Shown here: positions 24,900 through 37,690 of the stretch, piece after piece
Layout of the letters: each line of letters starts with the position of its first letter
Position numbering within the stretch: position 1 is the first letter of the stretch
Source: Phorcus lineatus
Taxonomy: Eukaryota; Mollusca; Gastropoda; Trochida; Trochidae
DNA: 64,000 nt
Assembly: GCA_921293015.1 (NCBI GenBank)
Contig: OV121095.1
Span: 36,243,484 to 36,307,483 of the forward strand
Direction: 5' to 3'
Notes under the pieces: model-generated
The model's input: only the letters and a program-made list of their open reading frames with translations
What the model was told of the DNA's origin: nothing
The model's database searches: none
Position numbers and translations under genes: made by a program

Positions 24900-26040
24900 A
24901 CTCCCTACTTATACAACCCTCATCATGTAAGACTTGGGTAATAGTCAGTAAATCCAATATACAATAATAATCACCTCTTTTTTCGGTCTGTGTTTTTTTC
25001 AAAATTTTTTGTATGAGCAGCACACCTGAGAATCATTTTGTAATCACCTTGTCAGAAATTTGTTGGGGCCATTTTGGAAAAAAAATTCTGTATTTTCTGT
25101 GGTTCCAAAACAGTATGTCATATATAATTAAAGGCTGTTTTCTTTACACCACAGAGAGATAGTTACACCTGTGTCTGCTAAATCTGACGTGGAAGCCCAT
25201 CCATTTGCAGCAAGGATATTTCCCCCCAGCATTCATAACTGTCGTGATGTAAGTCTTGGATGAATGCCAGTACATCATACACACAATGATAATGAGTGAC
25301 TGCCTTTTAAAACCATAGATACAGCTTACAAATTCACATATATTCTGTAAGCACTGTCAGAGACCGTCCATCCATTTGCATTCAGTATATATTTTCCTCA
25401 CTCACTACCACTGTCATACTATAAGTGCTGGTTCCATGCCAGTTTCTAAAAGACAATAATGTTATTTAACACATGTATGTGTAAGCACTCTATCAATCTC
25501 CTTTTGTTAGCTTTTCTCTGTCTAATTCAATTCTCTTGATCTTTTTTGTGACAAAGTAATGTTGCTTACTATGCATGCTTTTGAACACAACACAAACACT
25601 GCTAGACAAGGTTTTGTTCACAGTGCATCAAGAATTTCTCCTCCCATTGCTTTGTATTGTAAGTATATATACAAACAGCCTTTGTCAGTAGAAGGTGTCG
25701 TATAAAGCAAGTGCTTGTTTCTTCCAAGTACAGAGAGACAGGAACACAAGTGGAAAGAAGCTTGTTGCAAATCCACTTGTGATGAGGATGTCTCTGTTTC
25801 AGATATCTTTTACAAGGGTCATGATGTAAGCTCTCGTTTTACCAATAAACCTACCTCACAATTAAGATGAGGTTAAATGTTCATCAATAGAACTTTAACA
25901 CATGTACTCGTTTGCCACTCTGTCTGACTAAATGGATCAATGAAATATCTGCTCTCTTCTCCACTTCAAACAGAACTATCACGATGTAAGAGCTGGAACA
26001 ATGCCAGAATAATAACGCTGTTCTTGTTATTCTTAAAAAC
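24900..26040. repeat. Old long-period tandem repeat (about 160-180 bp)
   Basis: The phrase ATGATGTAAGWCTTGG with ATGCCAGT and CAATAATAAT-like words recurs near 24,925, 25,248, 25,427, 25,820 and 25,985. CCATCCATTTGCA recurs near 25,198 and 25,369. Divergence is high, so unit number is uncertain (6-7). Confidence 0.6.
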
Positions 26041-27129
26041 AAAATCCATGAAATATTTCCTTGAATATTGATAAAATAATTCAGCTGAAATAATCCATCA
26101 TATCATGCACACATGCTCAGTGAGGTAACTGTCGGAATATCTGACTGCTATCACCCAGCCAGTGGTTATTGATGTATATCACCCCAATTTGTGATCAGAT
26201 AAGCATGTGATTGATATTTGAGCATCAAGGCAATCATTGCTTGATCTCTAGGCACATATCAATCTAGCACACTTCAAGATCCAACTACAATCTGTCTCGG
26301 TCCAACTAAGATACTCATGGAGCCTTTGAAGATGTAAATCAGTCGTCAAAGAAAACTTTAACCCTTTTCGTTTCTGAAACCAGACAGTTCTGTCTCAATT
26401 TTAAGCAAAATCCGTGTGGATCTATCAGAGTTATATTTCAGTCATTTAAACCCAGGAGTGCACAATTAACCCTATGATGCTGGGGTAAACACACCTCGGC
26501 ACACTATCTCACTTTGGCCTTAAAAGATGAAAATGTCAAACAGTTAACCATGCAAGGATAGAACACTTAACCCCTCAATGTCTTGATGCACAGAGCACAG
26601 CAAACACATCTGGCTTTGGCAGGTACGTCATTAACATCTTAAATCAATATAAAAGTATGAAGAGCACTTCAACGAAGGAATAGTTCAGGATTTACATATA
26701 CCTATGTCAGGTAGAGTCAGTCCATAGATCACACTAACACACTAAGTGTGATGACAGAAAAACAGCTTGGCATATGCATCTGACTCTGGCTTGTAGAGAG
26801 TTAAGACTTAGCAAGAGCCAATGAGCACACTTTAACCTAGCAATAGCCTGCATCAAAGACTTCTCAGAGTGAGTATTTCTTTTGATAGTGTAGATTTGCT
26901 CTGTCAAGTCACCAAGCCCCTGGCAGATCCAGGTATAAGTAGGAGCAGTGAGCAGACAGCAGTACTATCAGATTCTCTCTATCTCTATCTCTCTCTGCAG
27001 AGCCAGGAAGGAAGCAGTGTGAGCTGTGCCAGCATCCTCTGTCTAGCTACACTGTAGAGAGACGGTGCAGAGGGGAGCAGACTGGACAATACCTAGATGT
27101 GGTAGGGTGAAATATAAGCACTCCTACTG
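26041..27129. other. Intronic stretch, nothing firm recognised
   Basis: A CT-rich tract ends TCTCTCTCTGCAG at 26,986-26,999, an acceptor-like site on the plus strand with no exon evidence after it. ACACATCTGGCTTTGGC and CATCTGACTCTGGCTTG suggest an old local duplication at 26,600-26,800. Confidence 0.35.
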
Positions 27130-27240
27130 GATTTGGCCAGAGGGATATCTCTTGGCTGAATCGGTAGAGTGTAGGACTCTCACCTGGAGGTCCTGGGTTT
27201 GAATCCCGAGGGAGGTGATCTCACAATCACTTCTGTTACA
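27130..27240 (+). mobile_element. tRNA-like SINE head directly before the 60-bp satellite
   Basis: CTTGGCTGAATCGGTAGAG (box A) and GGGTTTGAATCCCGAG (box B), about 35 bp apart, form a tRNA-like promoter. It ends in GGTGATCTCACAATCAC, and the satellite begins right after ACATAAACAATACC. It differs from the SINE family at 11 kb. Confidence 0.7.
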
Positions 27241-29690
27241 TAAACAATACCTAGATAAACAACACCAAGCTAGACAATACCTAACTAGACAATGCCTAAT
27301 GAGACAATACCTAGCTAGAAATTACTTAACTAGATAATACCTAAATAGACAACACCAAGCTAGATGATATCAAGCTAGACATGCAATGCCTAACCAGACA
27401 ACACCTAGCTAGAATGACTTAACGAGTCAATATCAAGCTAGACAATGCCTAACCAGACAACACCTAGCTAGAAATTACTTAACGAGTCAATATCAAGCTA
27501 GACAATGCCTAACCAGACAACACCTAGCTAGAAATTACTTAACGAGACAATATCAAGGTAGACAGTGCCTAACCAGACAATACCTAGCTTGAAATTACTT
27601 AACAACGGTAGACAATATCAAGGTAGACAATGCCTAACCAGACAACACCTAGCTAGAAATTACTTAACGAGACAATATCAAGGTAGACAGTGCCTAACCA
27701 GACAACACCTAGCTAGAAATTACTTAACGAGTCAATATCAAGCTAGACAATGCCTAACCAGACAACACCTAGCTAGAAATTACTTAACGAGACAATATCA
27801 AGGTAGACAGTGCCTAACCAGACAACACCTAGCTAGAAATTACTTAACAACGGTAGACAATATCAAGGTAGACAATGCCTAACCAGACAACACCTAGCTA
27901 GAAATTACTTAACGAGACAATATCAAGGTAGACAGTGCCTAACCAGACAACACCTAGCTAGAAATTACTTAACGAGTCAATATCAAGCTAGACAATGCCT
28001 AACCAGACAACACCTAGCTAGAAATTACTTAACGAGACAATATCAAGGTAGACAGTGCCTAACCAGACAACACCTAGCTAGAAATTACTTAACAACGGTA
28101 GACAATATCAAGGTAGACAATGCCTAACCAGACAACACCTAGCTAGAAATTACTTAACGAGACAATATCAAGGTAGACAATGCCTAACCAGACAACACCT
28201 AGCTAGAAATTACTTAACGAGACAATATCAAGGTAGACAGTGCCTAACCAGACAATACCTAGCTTGAAATTACTTAACAACGGTAGACAATATCAAGGTA
28301 GACAATGCCTAACCAGACAACACCTAGCTAGAAATTACTTAACGAGACAATATCAAGGTAGACAATGCCTAACCAGACAACACCTAGCTTGAAATTACTT
28401 AACAACGGTAGACAATATCAAGCTAGACAATGCCTAACCAGACAACACCTAGCTAGAAATTACTTAACGAGACAATATCAAGGTAGACAGTGCCTAACCA
28501 GACAATACCTAGCTAGAAATTACTTAACGAGACAATATCAAGGTAGACAGTGCCTAACCAGACAATAACTAGCTAGAAATTACTTAACTAGACAATATCA
28601 AGGTAGACAGTGCCTAACCAGACAATACCTAGCTTGAAATTACTTAACGAGACAATATCAAGGTAGACAATGCCTAACCAGACAATACCTAGCTTGAAAT
28701 TACTTAACTAGACAATATCAAGCTAGACAATGCCTAACCAGACAACACCTAGCTAGAAATTACTTAACGAGACAATATCAAGGTAGACAATGCCTAACCA
28801 GACAACACCTAGCTTGAAATTACTTAACAACGGTAGACAATATCAAGCTAGACAATGCCTAACCAGACAACACCTAGCTAGAAATTACTTAACGAGACAA
28901 TATCAAGGTAGACAGTGCCTAACCAGACAATACCTAGCTAGAAATTACTTAACTAGACAATATCAAGTTAGAACATGCCTAACCAGACAATACCTAGCTA
29001 GAAATTACTTAACTAGACAATATCAAGTTAGAACATGCCTAACCAGACAACACCTAGCTTGAAATTACTTAACAACGGTAGACAATATCAAGCTAGACAA
29101 TGCCTAACCAGACAACACCTAGCTAGAAATTACTTAACGAGACAATATCAAGGTAGACAGTGCCTAACCAGACAATACCTAGCTAGACATTACTTAACTA
29201 GACAATATCAAGGTAGACAGTGCCTAACCAGACAATACCTAGCTAGACATTACTTAACTAGACAATATCAAGCTAGACAATGCCTAACCAGACAATACCT
29301 AGCTAGACATTACTTAACTAGACAATATCAAGGTAGACAGTGCCTAACCAGACAATACCTAGCTAGAAATTACTTAACTAGACAATATCAAGCTAGAACA
29401 TGCCTAACCAGACAATACCTAGCTAGAAATTACTTAACTGGACAATATCAAGGTAGACAGTGCCTAACCAGACAACACCTAGCTAGAAATTACTTAACGA
29501 GACAATATCAAGGTAGACAGTGCCTAACCAGACAACACCTAGCTAGAAATTACTTAACTAGACAATATCAAGCTAGAACATGCCTAACCAGACAATACCT
29601 AGCTAGACATTACTTAACTAGACAATATCAAGGTAGACAGTGCCTAACCAGACAATACCTAGCTAGACATAAGACAATACCAAACTAGAC
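27241..29690. repeat. 60-bp satellite, about 40 copies, built from four 15-bp monomers
   Basis: The 60-bp unit splits into CTAGACAATATCAAG, CTAGACAATGCCTAA, CCAGACAACACCTAG and CTAGAAATTACTTAA, four related 15-mers. The left border (27,241-27,420) has irregular 14-15-bp monomers not yet in the 60-bp order. Some units are 65 bp (ACAACGGTAGACAATATC in place of ACGAGACAATATC). Sixty is divisible by three, so one frame stays open and gives a 20-residue periodic peptide; the 65-bp units shift it. Confidence 0.96.
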
Positions 29691-30965
29691 GATACTACTG
29701 TGGTTAAATTAGTTACCATATTCAAACTGAGGAAGAGAGCCTGGACAATACTTCATGGCTGTGGTAGAACATTTAAAACTATATTAAATAGTTAGAGATT
29801 CTGCAGTTTTCACAATTGATGTTTCATCAGTTTAGTCAGTGGAGAATTATTCTATATATATGACAGTGTTTGATACTCTCTTTTGATTAATTGATGAGTA
29901 ACAGTTACTGGGCATACATTCATGATTGGACTTATTCTGATTACAGGAAACCGTTTAACCGTTTAACCGTTGAACCGTGAGCTGATATTAAAATTAACCT
30001 CCTGATTATGTTAAAGCAGATATTCTGCTAGTAAGTCAGACAAGTCTCTTTCTAATCTGAATAACCATTGTTTGATTTGGGGTATTTCACAGAAATTAAA
30101 TTTTTTTAGATAGAGCCATTGGCTCTGTACAATGGCTCTGCAGCTCATCAGTCTTTCAGGAGTTATCATTTGAGATCAAAGACTTGCATATGAAAATATC
30201 AGGTTTGTAAGGTTTGTTAAAAAATATGTACAATAATTATAACTTTCTGGTCAAAGTTTGTCTGCTCAAGTTTTCTTCATTCAAGTGCAAATTTATAGTT
30301 AACAAACTGTAAATTTAAGTTCAATGACAAAATTACATATGGCTTCACAAAAACAAACCGAGATTTTGGCAATTAAGTATATTTTCTAAAGCTCCACAAG
30401 GTTCCTTTAAAAGCATATTCAGTTGCAATCATCTCTGAACAATGATGAATTATAATTGTAAAAATAAAGTACTTTTGGTGCTTTCTCAATGGTTAAAGTT
30501 GAAGAATATAAGGAAAATTAGGAAAAATACAAAATCAACTAAAATCTGCTGCAGAATTATTAAAACTGATTCATTTAATCTAGGAGGGAGTAATATTCAG
30601 GCAGAGACATGGTTAGGTTGAAGTGGTGATTTGGTTTGCCGTTTTAAAGATTTTGTTATTAAAGGGACAGAGACAGGGAGTAAACTGGACATCTATTGTA
30701 TATAATTCATATCCATTGTCATATTGGCATGTGATATAAAAGAGCAATGATAGTGTTTATGATAGAGAGGGGACACTACAAATAAAACATGAGTAACAAC
30801 ATCCATTGTTCCGGTAATTATCATCCATATTGACCTTCTTGTGTTTATTCAGTTAACTCAACATTCCAACAATATGAAATCATTAACAAAACTATTTTTA
30901 CTTCCTCTTTACTTGATGTAACATTGTGATATTTAGGAGCACACTATCTGCAACAATACAAATCA
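29691..30965. other. Intronic stretch, nothing firm recognised
   Basis: Contains a 10-bp repeat, AACCGTTTAACCGTTTAACC, near 29,948-29,980. A TTAAAGGGACAGAGACAGGG word at 30,659 resembles the TTAA-MITE end that follows at 30,966. Confidence 0.4.
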
Positions 30966-31630
30966 TTAAAGGGGCACAGAGTATGTTGTTGGAGTCCAAT
31001 ATGTCAAACTTTATAAATGGTGTTATTTTTTCGAGAAGTAGTGGTTCTTCCAGAATATCACAATCCTAATGCTCATGAGGCATCAGTCTAGTGACAATAA
31101 ACGGGTATAAGTCATGATTTGTTTTAAACATATCTATTCATGAAAATATACCATTCATGAATGGATTGGCCAAAAAGCTCTTAGGTGCTTATTTTAAGGT
31201 CGCTCCGAAGCAATTACATATGAGAAAGTATATATATAAATTTATTGAAGTGACACATATCTGATTGCAATCATAGCTTCATTGATAGTGGTTATGCATG
31301 GATAACATTTCGTTTGTTTGGTAGATGATAGAAAGTTGTGATTTGTGATAAAAAAACGGACAATAGTGCGTGCCAATTATTCAAACAGAAATCTCTAAAC
31401 TTATTGACAGCAGACACATACATAATCAGAGGTTGATATTGTTAAGGAGGTCGTTTTACTAATATGCATGTTAATTGGACACAGAATATCATCCTTTAAC
31501 ATTTTTAGGGCCCTTTTCCAATTATAATAGAAAAAAAGAAAATATCATAATTTTGGCATCTTAGAGATAACGATGCAAGCTTAGAGTTGTGATTTGAACT
31601 TAGCTCAGGTTAAGGTATTTTAGCTCTGGC
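30966..31630. mobile_element. TTAA-type element, relative of the MITE at 6.2 kb (right limit uncertain)
   Basis: TTAA then AGGGGCACAGAGTATGTTGT followed by TGGAGTCCAATATGTCAAAC matches the reversed MITE end near 6,692 and the copy at 61,577. Further shared blocks follow (TTATAAATGGT, CAAACAGAAATCTC, TTGACAGCAGACAC). The far end is not clear; the match fades by about 31,630. Confidence 0.6.
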
Positions 31631-32469
31631 ATGTATTCTAATATTGGATATTTCCATGAAAATGTAAAATAATTTCCATTGGGCTATAAACAATGTCATC
31701 TGATACATTTCTTATTAATGTTCCTTTCCCAAAATCAATAATTGTAAAGCATTCACACAAACTATTACCATAAGAGTTGTACATCCTTAACAACATACTT
31801 TCATACTTAAGTCTATAAGTTTGCCTCCTCAAAATCAATCTCCTTCAATTATGGTAAAAAATTACCCTCCAAGTGACACAGTATGATGTTAAATATAAAT
31901 TTCCAGCTTGTTTCAGGTGAACTGATTGGCTTGTAACCCAAATGTAGTCTGCTTAGTGGTTGAACTGTGAACGTTGAACAATCAAACCAACAAATGTATT
32001 GCACTTTTATTACAAAGGAACATTTTAGACAAACCTAACTGAATATAGATAATAATTTTTAAAGGTTCCACTAAGCTGATATAAGTTGCACTTAATTAAT
32101 ATTTTAAAATATGTTCTTTCAACCATGTCTCTATCTCACACAACTTCCCCCTCAAGTTACAACTTGCACCAGTCTTCAACACTGGGTAGTTTAAGCCTTG
32201 CTGCTATGAGCAAATATCCATGGTGCAGTGCAGTGGTTTCTTCAACGTTCAGACTTCTGTATGGACTATCAAGGTCTGCCTCTGTTGGCTAGAGCCTTGG
32301 CACAGAATAGTTGGGGAAAAGTCACAAGGTAAAATTAGCAATTGAAACTGGCAATAGGTTTGCTTTGCGGGGAAATTTATACCTCTGACAACTTCCCTTC
32401 AAATCATTACTCACGTGTCTTAACATTGCTTAATTTAATCCTTATACCAAAAGACACGGATTGATAGTC
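31631..32469. other. Intronic stretch, nothing recognised
   Basis: Unique AT-rich DNA with short open frames that show no conserved motif. Confidence 0.35.
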
Positions 32470-32545
32470 TAGCTTCATGGCAGTGTATTAAATAGGAGCC
32501 TTTAATACAGTCTAGGTCTTCATTCAGCAAGACTAGATTTGACTG
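32470..32545 (-). pseudogene. Decayed copy of an unidentified exon (see 55,025-55,252)
   Basis: On the minus strand it reads LLNEDLDCIKGSYLIHCHEA, close to MLNEVLDCIKGSNFIHKHGA at 55.2 kb. Similarity stops after about 24 residues. The donor family is not recognised. Confidence 0.55.
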
Positions 32546-32552
32546 CATACCC

Positions 32553-32840
32553 GGTCTATGAAATGAAGAGCCTCAAGAAAAGAATAATATGGATGAAGGA
32601 ACAGTACATTATCAAAATATTTGATAGACTAAATTTTATGAAATGAAGAGTCTGAAGAAAAGAATATCATGGAAGAGGGAACAGTATATAATTGAAATAT
32701 TTAACTTTATGAAATGAAGAGCCTCAAGAAATGAATATTATGGAAGAGGGAACAGTACATTATTAAAATCTTTCAAAAACTAAATTTCATGAAATGAAGA
32801 GTCTGAAGAAAAGAATATTATGGATGAAAGAACACTAAAG
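32553..32840. repeat. 75-bp tandem repeat, 4 copies
   Basis: Units start ATGAAATGAAGAGYCTSAAG and continue AAAAGAATATYATGGA with GAACAGTACATTATYAAAAT, near 32,568, 32,638, 32,708 and 32,788. It lies beside the decayed exon copy at 32,470. Confidence 0.85.
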
Positions 32841-34059
32841 TTCATAGGCTAAAATTTAGTCTAATGGATTGAGCGCATCATCCTCAGGTGAGATTAGAAG
32901 CAACCAGATTTCTGAATTAAGGTTCAGGAGCTGGCATCCAAAAGATTGCTGAAATGCAACAAGGCTTCACATAGCTAATATGAGGACCTGTTCATATTGT
33001 ACCTTGGAAGGGGAGTTGCACCTCAAATCAAATAGTAGTCTGTAGTCTGTAGGCCAGACCCTGAAATAAGGTGAAAGCCTATGCAAGTCTATAAAACGAC
33101 TTTAGAGCTTGATTTCAGTCTCCTTTTCATTGCTTTTAATATTTTTAAAATTTTTGATTAACTGATGTTTTTTTTTATTCAAAGTCTAATTGTTAGACTA
33201 ATAGCTGACTTCCCTTTGGACATTTGGACCCCAGTTGCTTTGATAAGACGCCGAATCACTGCACTATCACTGCAGACAATAACCACTGAAATGTCAACAT
33301 CATTATTGGATTTCATTATCTTCGGGTTACCAGACATTCCAGATATAGAAAACATGAAAGACCCATTATTTTCCCATTTCCCCTACTGTGTTTCTGTAAA
33401 GAAACGCTTTCGTTCAAATCTTATCGTCTTCAAAAGAAGTTCTTTTATGTAAAAAGTATTATGAAGGACAAAGATGCATCTTACAGGGAATTGAAAAAGT
33501 TATTTTATTTCTACAGTCTACTTATGTCAGTTTTACTTATCATCGTTAAAAGAGAATATTCTTATTAAAATTACCAGCTTCTTGAAAGTGCATTCTTGTA
33601 AGTCAATTTTCCATAATTCCGTAACTATTTTGGCACTTTCTTGTTCTTATTCTTATAGAGAGATATTCAAAGTACATGTAATTACATTTTTCACATTTAC
33701 CATTTTTTATGTTTCCATTTTACACTCCCAAAAGTTTATAATTCAAATCTCTCGCTAACTGTAAACTGGAGATAAAGGAGCTTTAAGTAAATTCTGAAAT
33801 TATCAAATGATCTATCAAATTACTGACACATTAATTACGCATGAATCTTGTTAATTCAATATTTCGTCAGTAATAAAGCTTTTCCAAGTCCGTATTCAAA
33901 ATGTATCATAAAAATTCCTCAACACAGCTTCATAAACAATTCCTTGTATTTTTTCAAAGGGAAATGTGTTACAATGTTATGGTGTAGGAGTGTTTATTCA
34001 GCACACTTCACACAAGCAGGTGTGGTTAAATGATCATGGGTAGCACCTTAACTAACAGA
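32841..34059. other. Intronic stretch, nothing firm recognised
   Basis: TCTAATGGATTGAGCGCATC near 32,870 weakly resembles a tRNA box A, but no box B follows. Otherwise AT-rich, no exon. Confidence 0.3.
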
Positions 34060-35220
34060 TGGCTTCTTGTGGAGTCTGGCGAGGGCTATACTGTACCAGA
34101 ACCCATCGATACGTGATGCCGTTAAACCTTGCAAAGGTCAGGTCGGTTTGACAGATAGTGTCTCTCTGATGTTGGTTGTTGAGCTGATATTGTCTTTTTG
34201 ACCTTATAATTCTTATTACCAACAAGATGATTAAGAGTAGGGACATATTTTGTTATAATTTCAAATGCGCTCATTTTGTGCAACACTTGTTTCATAAGGA
34301 ATTCCCATATGTTGTCATTTGTGACTTCATAAAACTAATGTACCGGCGTCACTGTACCTGTACCAAACACTGCATAGGTCAGGTTAGAATGTCGGATTCT
34401 CCCCTTTGTTAGTAATATCACTAATTAAGACATCTTGATTTTAGCATACTTTATTGCAATTATAAAGAAATCCAGTAAGTCTATAGTATGACGATACTTT
34501 ATTTTGTACAAGACTTTATAAATACATGATGCCAAACATTTCAAATGACAGGATGGTCTGTCAGGTAAATGTTGATGACGAGGTTGGAGATTTTAAAAGC
34601 GCTTCCAGCACAGCTGATTTCGTACTTATGTCTGTTGAAACCATTAATAAAGTTCTGAAATGGTGAGAAAGGGTAGAACTTTGAAGCCAAGAGGAAAAAT
34701 GGTAATTTTGAAATTTGGATTGGAGTGTGGAATAAGAGGAGGAGAAGGAAGGGGGAGGGTGTTACAGTGGATAGGTCAGGTAGGCAGGTAGTCCTCTTTA
34801 GTTGATCTTCCTACCATATCACTTAATAAACAAATATGAATAAATCAAGCAAGCATAGAATCTAGTATCAGACCTCATTAGTACTAGATGACAAACATTG
34901 CAAAGGTCAGGTGGTTCTGTCAGGTGGTTCGTCTTTTTTACCAATATTGCTTACGTAGTCTTCATGACTTTAGCATACTTTACATACAAATAAAACTAGA
35001 TTTAGCAAGTCTAGAATCTGGAGATACTTATTGTGTATCAGATCTCATCAATACATGATGTCAAACCTTTCAAAGGTCAGAATGTCAGAATGTCAGATTG
35101 TCTTTCTTTCTTAGTAATATCACCAATATCGTCTTATTGATCTTAACACACTTTACATATTAATTTAACAAGTCCTGATTCTTACAAGCACTCACCAACA
35201 CATGATATTCAAAGATCGCT
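34060..35220. repeat. Old tandem repeat, about 155-180 bp, roughly 6 units
   Basis: Units share GTACYAGAYCTCATCAATAC, ATGATGCCAAACATTGCAAA and GGTCAGGTNGTCTGTC, followed by TAATATCACYAAT. They are recognised near 34,090, 34,365, 34,510, 34,875, 35,040 and 35,190, strongly diverged. Confidence 0.65.
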
Positions 35221-36589
35221 TGACAATTATAAATGCAATAAATTTTATAAGGCAACGCTTTCTTTGAATTTGGTGTGCAAATAAGATAAGATAAACATAC
35301 TGATGGAGATTTCTAGACTGTTTAAAAGGCTCCCTATTAATACAAAGTCACAAAGAAGAAGATCTCTTGGATCCTAGAGTATAAAAACTAAAATAATCTT
35401 TGAGCAAGTCTATATTCTGGTCAAATTGAGAATGTAAGCCAACCTGTCTACACACAAAGCAAAACCATGATGACACCATTTCAAAACTGTATCAATTCTC
35501 GCGTTACACTTAGCAAAAGTCAAAATATTCTGTTTTACATTCTCATTACATAAGTGTCCTGCATAGATTCTATGGACTTTTTGATACTTTCATTAAATGT
35601 AACAGTTTTCAATTAGATACCTACATACTTTATAGGAATTCTAGACTGTAATAAAGTCGTAATAAATAATAAAATGATGGAGAAAGTGCTTTACAAAGAG
35701 TTGTTTTTGTTCAGAAAAAGAGAGTTAGAAAACACTCATATTGGATATTCGCTTTTGATAATTATCAGTTTTGGAAAGGAAACCAACTCTTCAAACAATT
35801 AGATTAGCCAGCTTTGAAACAAAACATGGGTCACCCATCTGGAAACAATCCATGACCACTGTTGCTGGACTTTATCAATAGCGGTCACCTGAGCTTGGCA
35901 CAGGATTATGTATGTGTTTGCTAAGATATTAGTAGGTTTCAAACTAAAAAGCTATTGATACAAATGTCACCACAAGAGCTACTGCGTAATCTCGCCCTCT
36001 CATTTAAATGATTTAAGTCATTCTCCTGCATGGTCTATCACCAACAAACAAAATTTATATCAGGAAAGGTGATATGGAAGGGTGTTAGTATAAAAAATAC
36101 AACTGGTACCCTCTGATAACAACATTTATACACTTACTACTTCCTTCTCCCTGTTATTCGCCTAACCAGATTACATGCTACTAAATGATTTGATCAAATG
36201 TCTTCTTAAAACTCAACACTCAACAATTCAAGTCCCAATGTTTTTAAAATGTCAACTTTGATAATGGATATTCTTTGAGCAAGTAGGGCCAGGATATCGT
36301 CTATATACTATTGCCACAAACAAATTACTACTTGTTTAAAAGATTTAAAAACGTGTAAAGGAGTTGGTGTATTATTTTAAGAAAAAGAGAAAAAAAACAC
36401 TCCATTCTGCATTCTTCTTCTTCTTCTTCTTCACCGGTCAGCATAGCTTGGATTCAGTGACAGATTCCATCATACTTATTAACAGATATTTAATAATGTT
36501 TTCGGGTTTTTTAAACTTTGCATATAATTTGCAATTTGAACAATAATTTATAAAACTTTTAAATCAAATTACAACAGTGCAAAATGTCG
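35221..36589. other. Intronic stretch with (TTC)n
   Basis: A TTC microsatellite at 36,412-36,432. No exon or transposon recognised. Confidence 0.4.
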
Positions 36590-37690
36590 TAAGAGATATA
36601 ATTGAATGACCTTATAATGTCATAGGAGAGTTTCAAATATTCTTCACTACTACCTAAAATACAATACACTACTTTAAACGACAACCTTCACCTGGGTGTA
36701 GACTATCGAATGACAAACCTGGACAATAAATATCTGAGAAGAAATAATCACATGACCACTATCTGCACAGTGGAAATTCTAACATAGTGATTCTTCACTA
36801 CAGTTTCTTTTATTACCCATATGGTTAATCATAGGTGGTTACATATTTTCAATATGCGCACATGTGCACATAATCACTTTACCTAGCGACCATTGTTTCA
36901 GCGCAACGTCCTGTATTTCGTCATCTGTGACTTCATAAAACCACTGTTAGTGATGCCTCAGTAGCTGACCGTCACAAGGGAACCAGGCCGTTTCTGATTA
37001 TTTCCATGCACTTTGGATGGAATATCATCAGTAATAAAGAGATAATTACATTTGGAAGTACTAAACTTGTGCAAATTAGAAAATAAGCCTCCCCTCACTC
37101 TGGCAATACAAAAATTCAGACTCATTTCATAAAAGTCACATGATACACTTCCTTGGGAATCATCTCTATACATCAACATTCACACTAATAACTTTACAAA
37201 CTTAAGACAAATGTCTCAGCCAAGAGCCAAGAATTGAATGACAAGCTAAGTGTACAGTATCCAATGAAAATAAACATTCTGAAAAAAAAATCCAAGCGAC
37301 AACTTACTGTACCGGAAGAAACAGAACAGTCTAAAACATTCCTCACAATACTTTTTTATATCCACACAAACAGACCCTACAAACTTAAGCAAAGTTTTTA
37401 AGAATCAAAAGGACAAGCTCAGCAGAAAGTATCAAACCAAAAAAAACATAAATATAATCAAATGACCACTTACTGGACCGGAACCAAGAGAACAGTATAA
37501 AACATTCTTCACTATACTTTTTTATATCCACACCAACAGTACAAGACCCTACAAGATTTTAAGAATAAAAACGACAAGCTCAGCGGAAAGTATCAAACCA
37601 AAAAAAACCATAAATATAATCAAATGACTACTTACTGGACCGGAACCAAGAGAATAGTCTCAGACATTCTTCACTACACTTTCTTGTATA
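36590..37690. repeat. Tandem repeat of about 164 bp carrying a splice donor
   Basis: Three clear units have minus-strand donors CA|GTAAGT after exon ends at 37,636, 37,474 and 37,308 (steps 162 and 166). They share AAACATTCTTCACTATACTT, TTATATCCACA and AAGTATCAAACCAAAAAAAA. Weaker relatives (GATTCTTCACTACAG near 36,790; ATTCTTCACTACTACC near 36,640) suggest older units. Confidence 0.8.

Noticed and set aside
26986-27057. Acceptor-like TCTCTCTCTGCAG followed by an open stretch on the plus strand
   Set aside because: A CT microsatellite explains the pyrimidine tract; the open stretch is short, has no partner exon and no recognisable protein.
29035-29688. 217-codon open frame with a 20-residue repeat (also shorter ones at 27,565, 28,365 and 28,790)
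   Set aside because: It is the 60-bp satellite read in its one stop-free frame. Sixty is a multiple of three, so the frame stays open mechanically, and 65-bp units break it. No splice, promoter or composition signal supports a protein.
34052-34246. 64-codon minus-strand frame starting with a hydrophobic stretch
   Set aside because: It lies in the degenerate 155-180-bp repeat; other units do not keep the frame, so protein selection is not supported.
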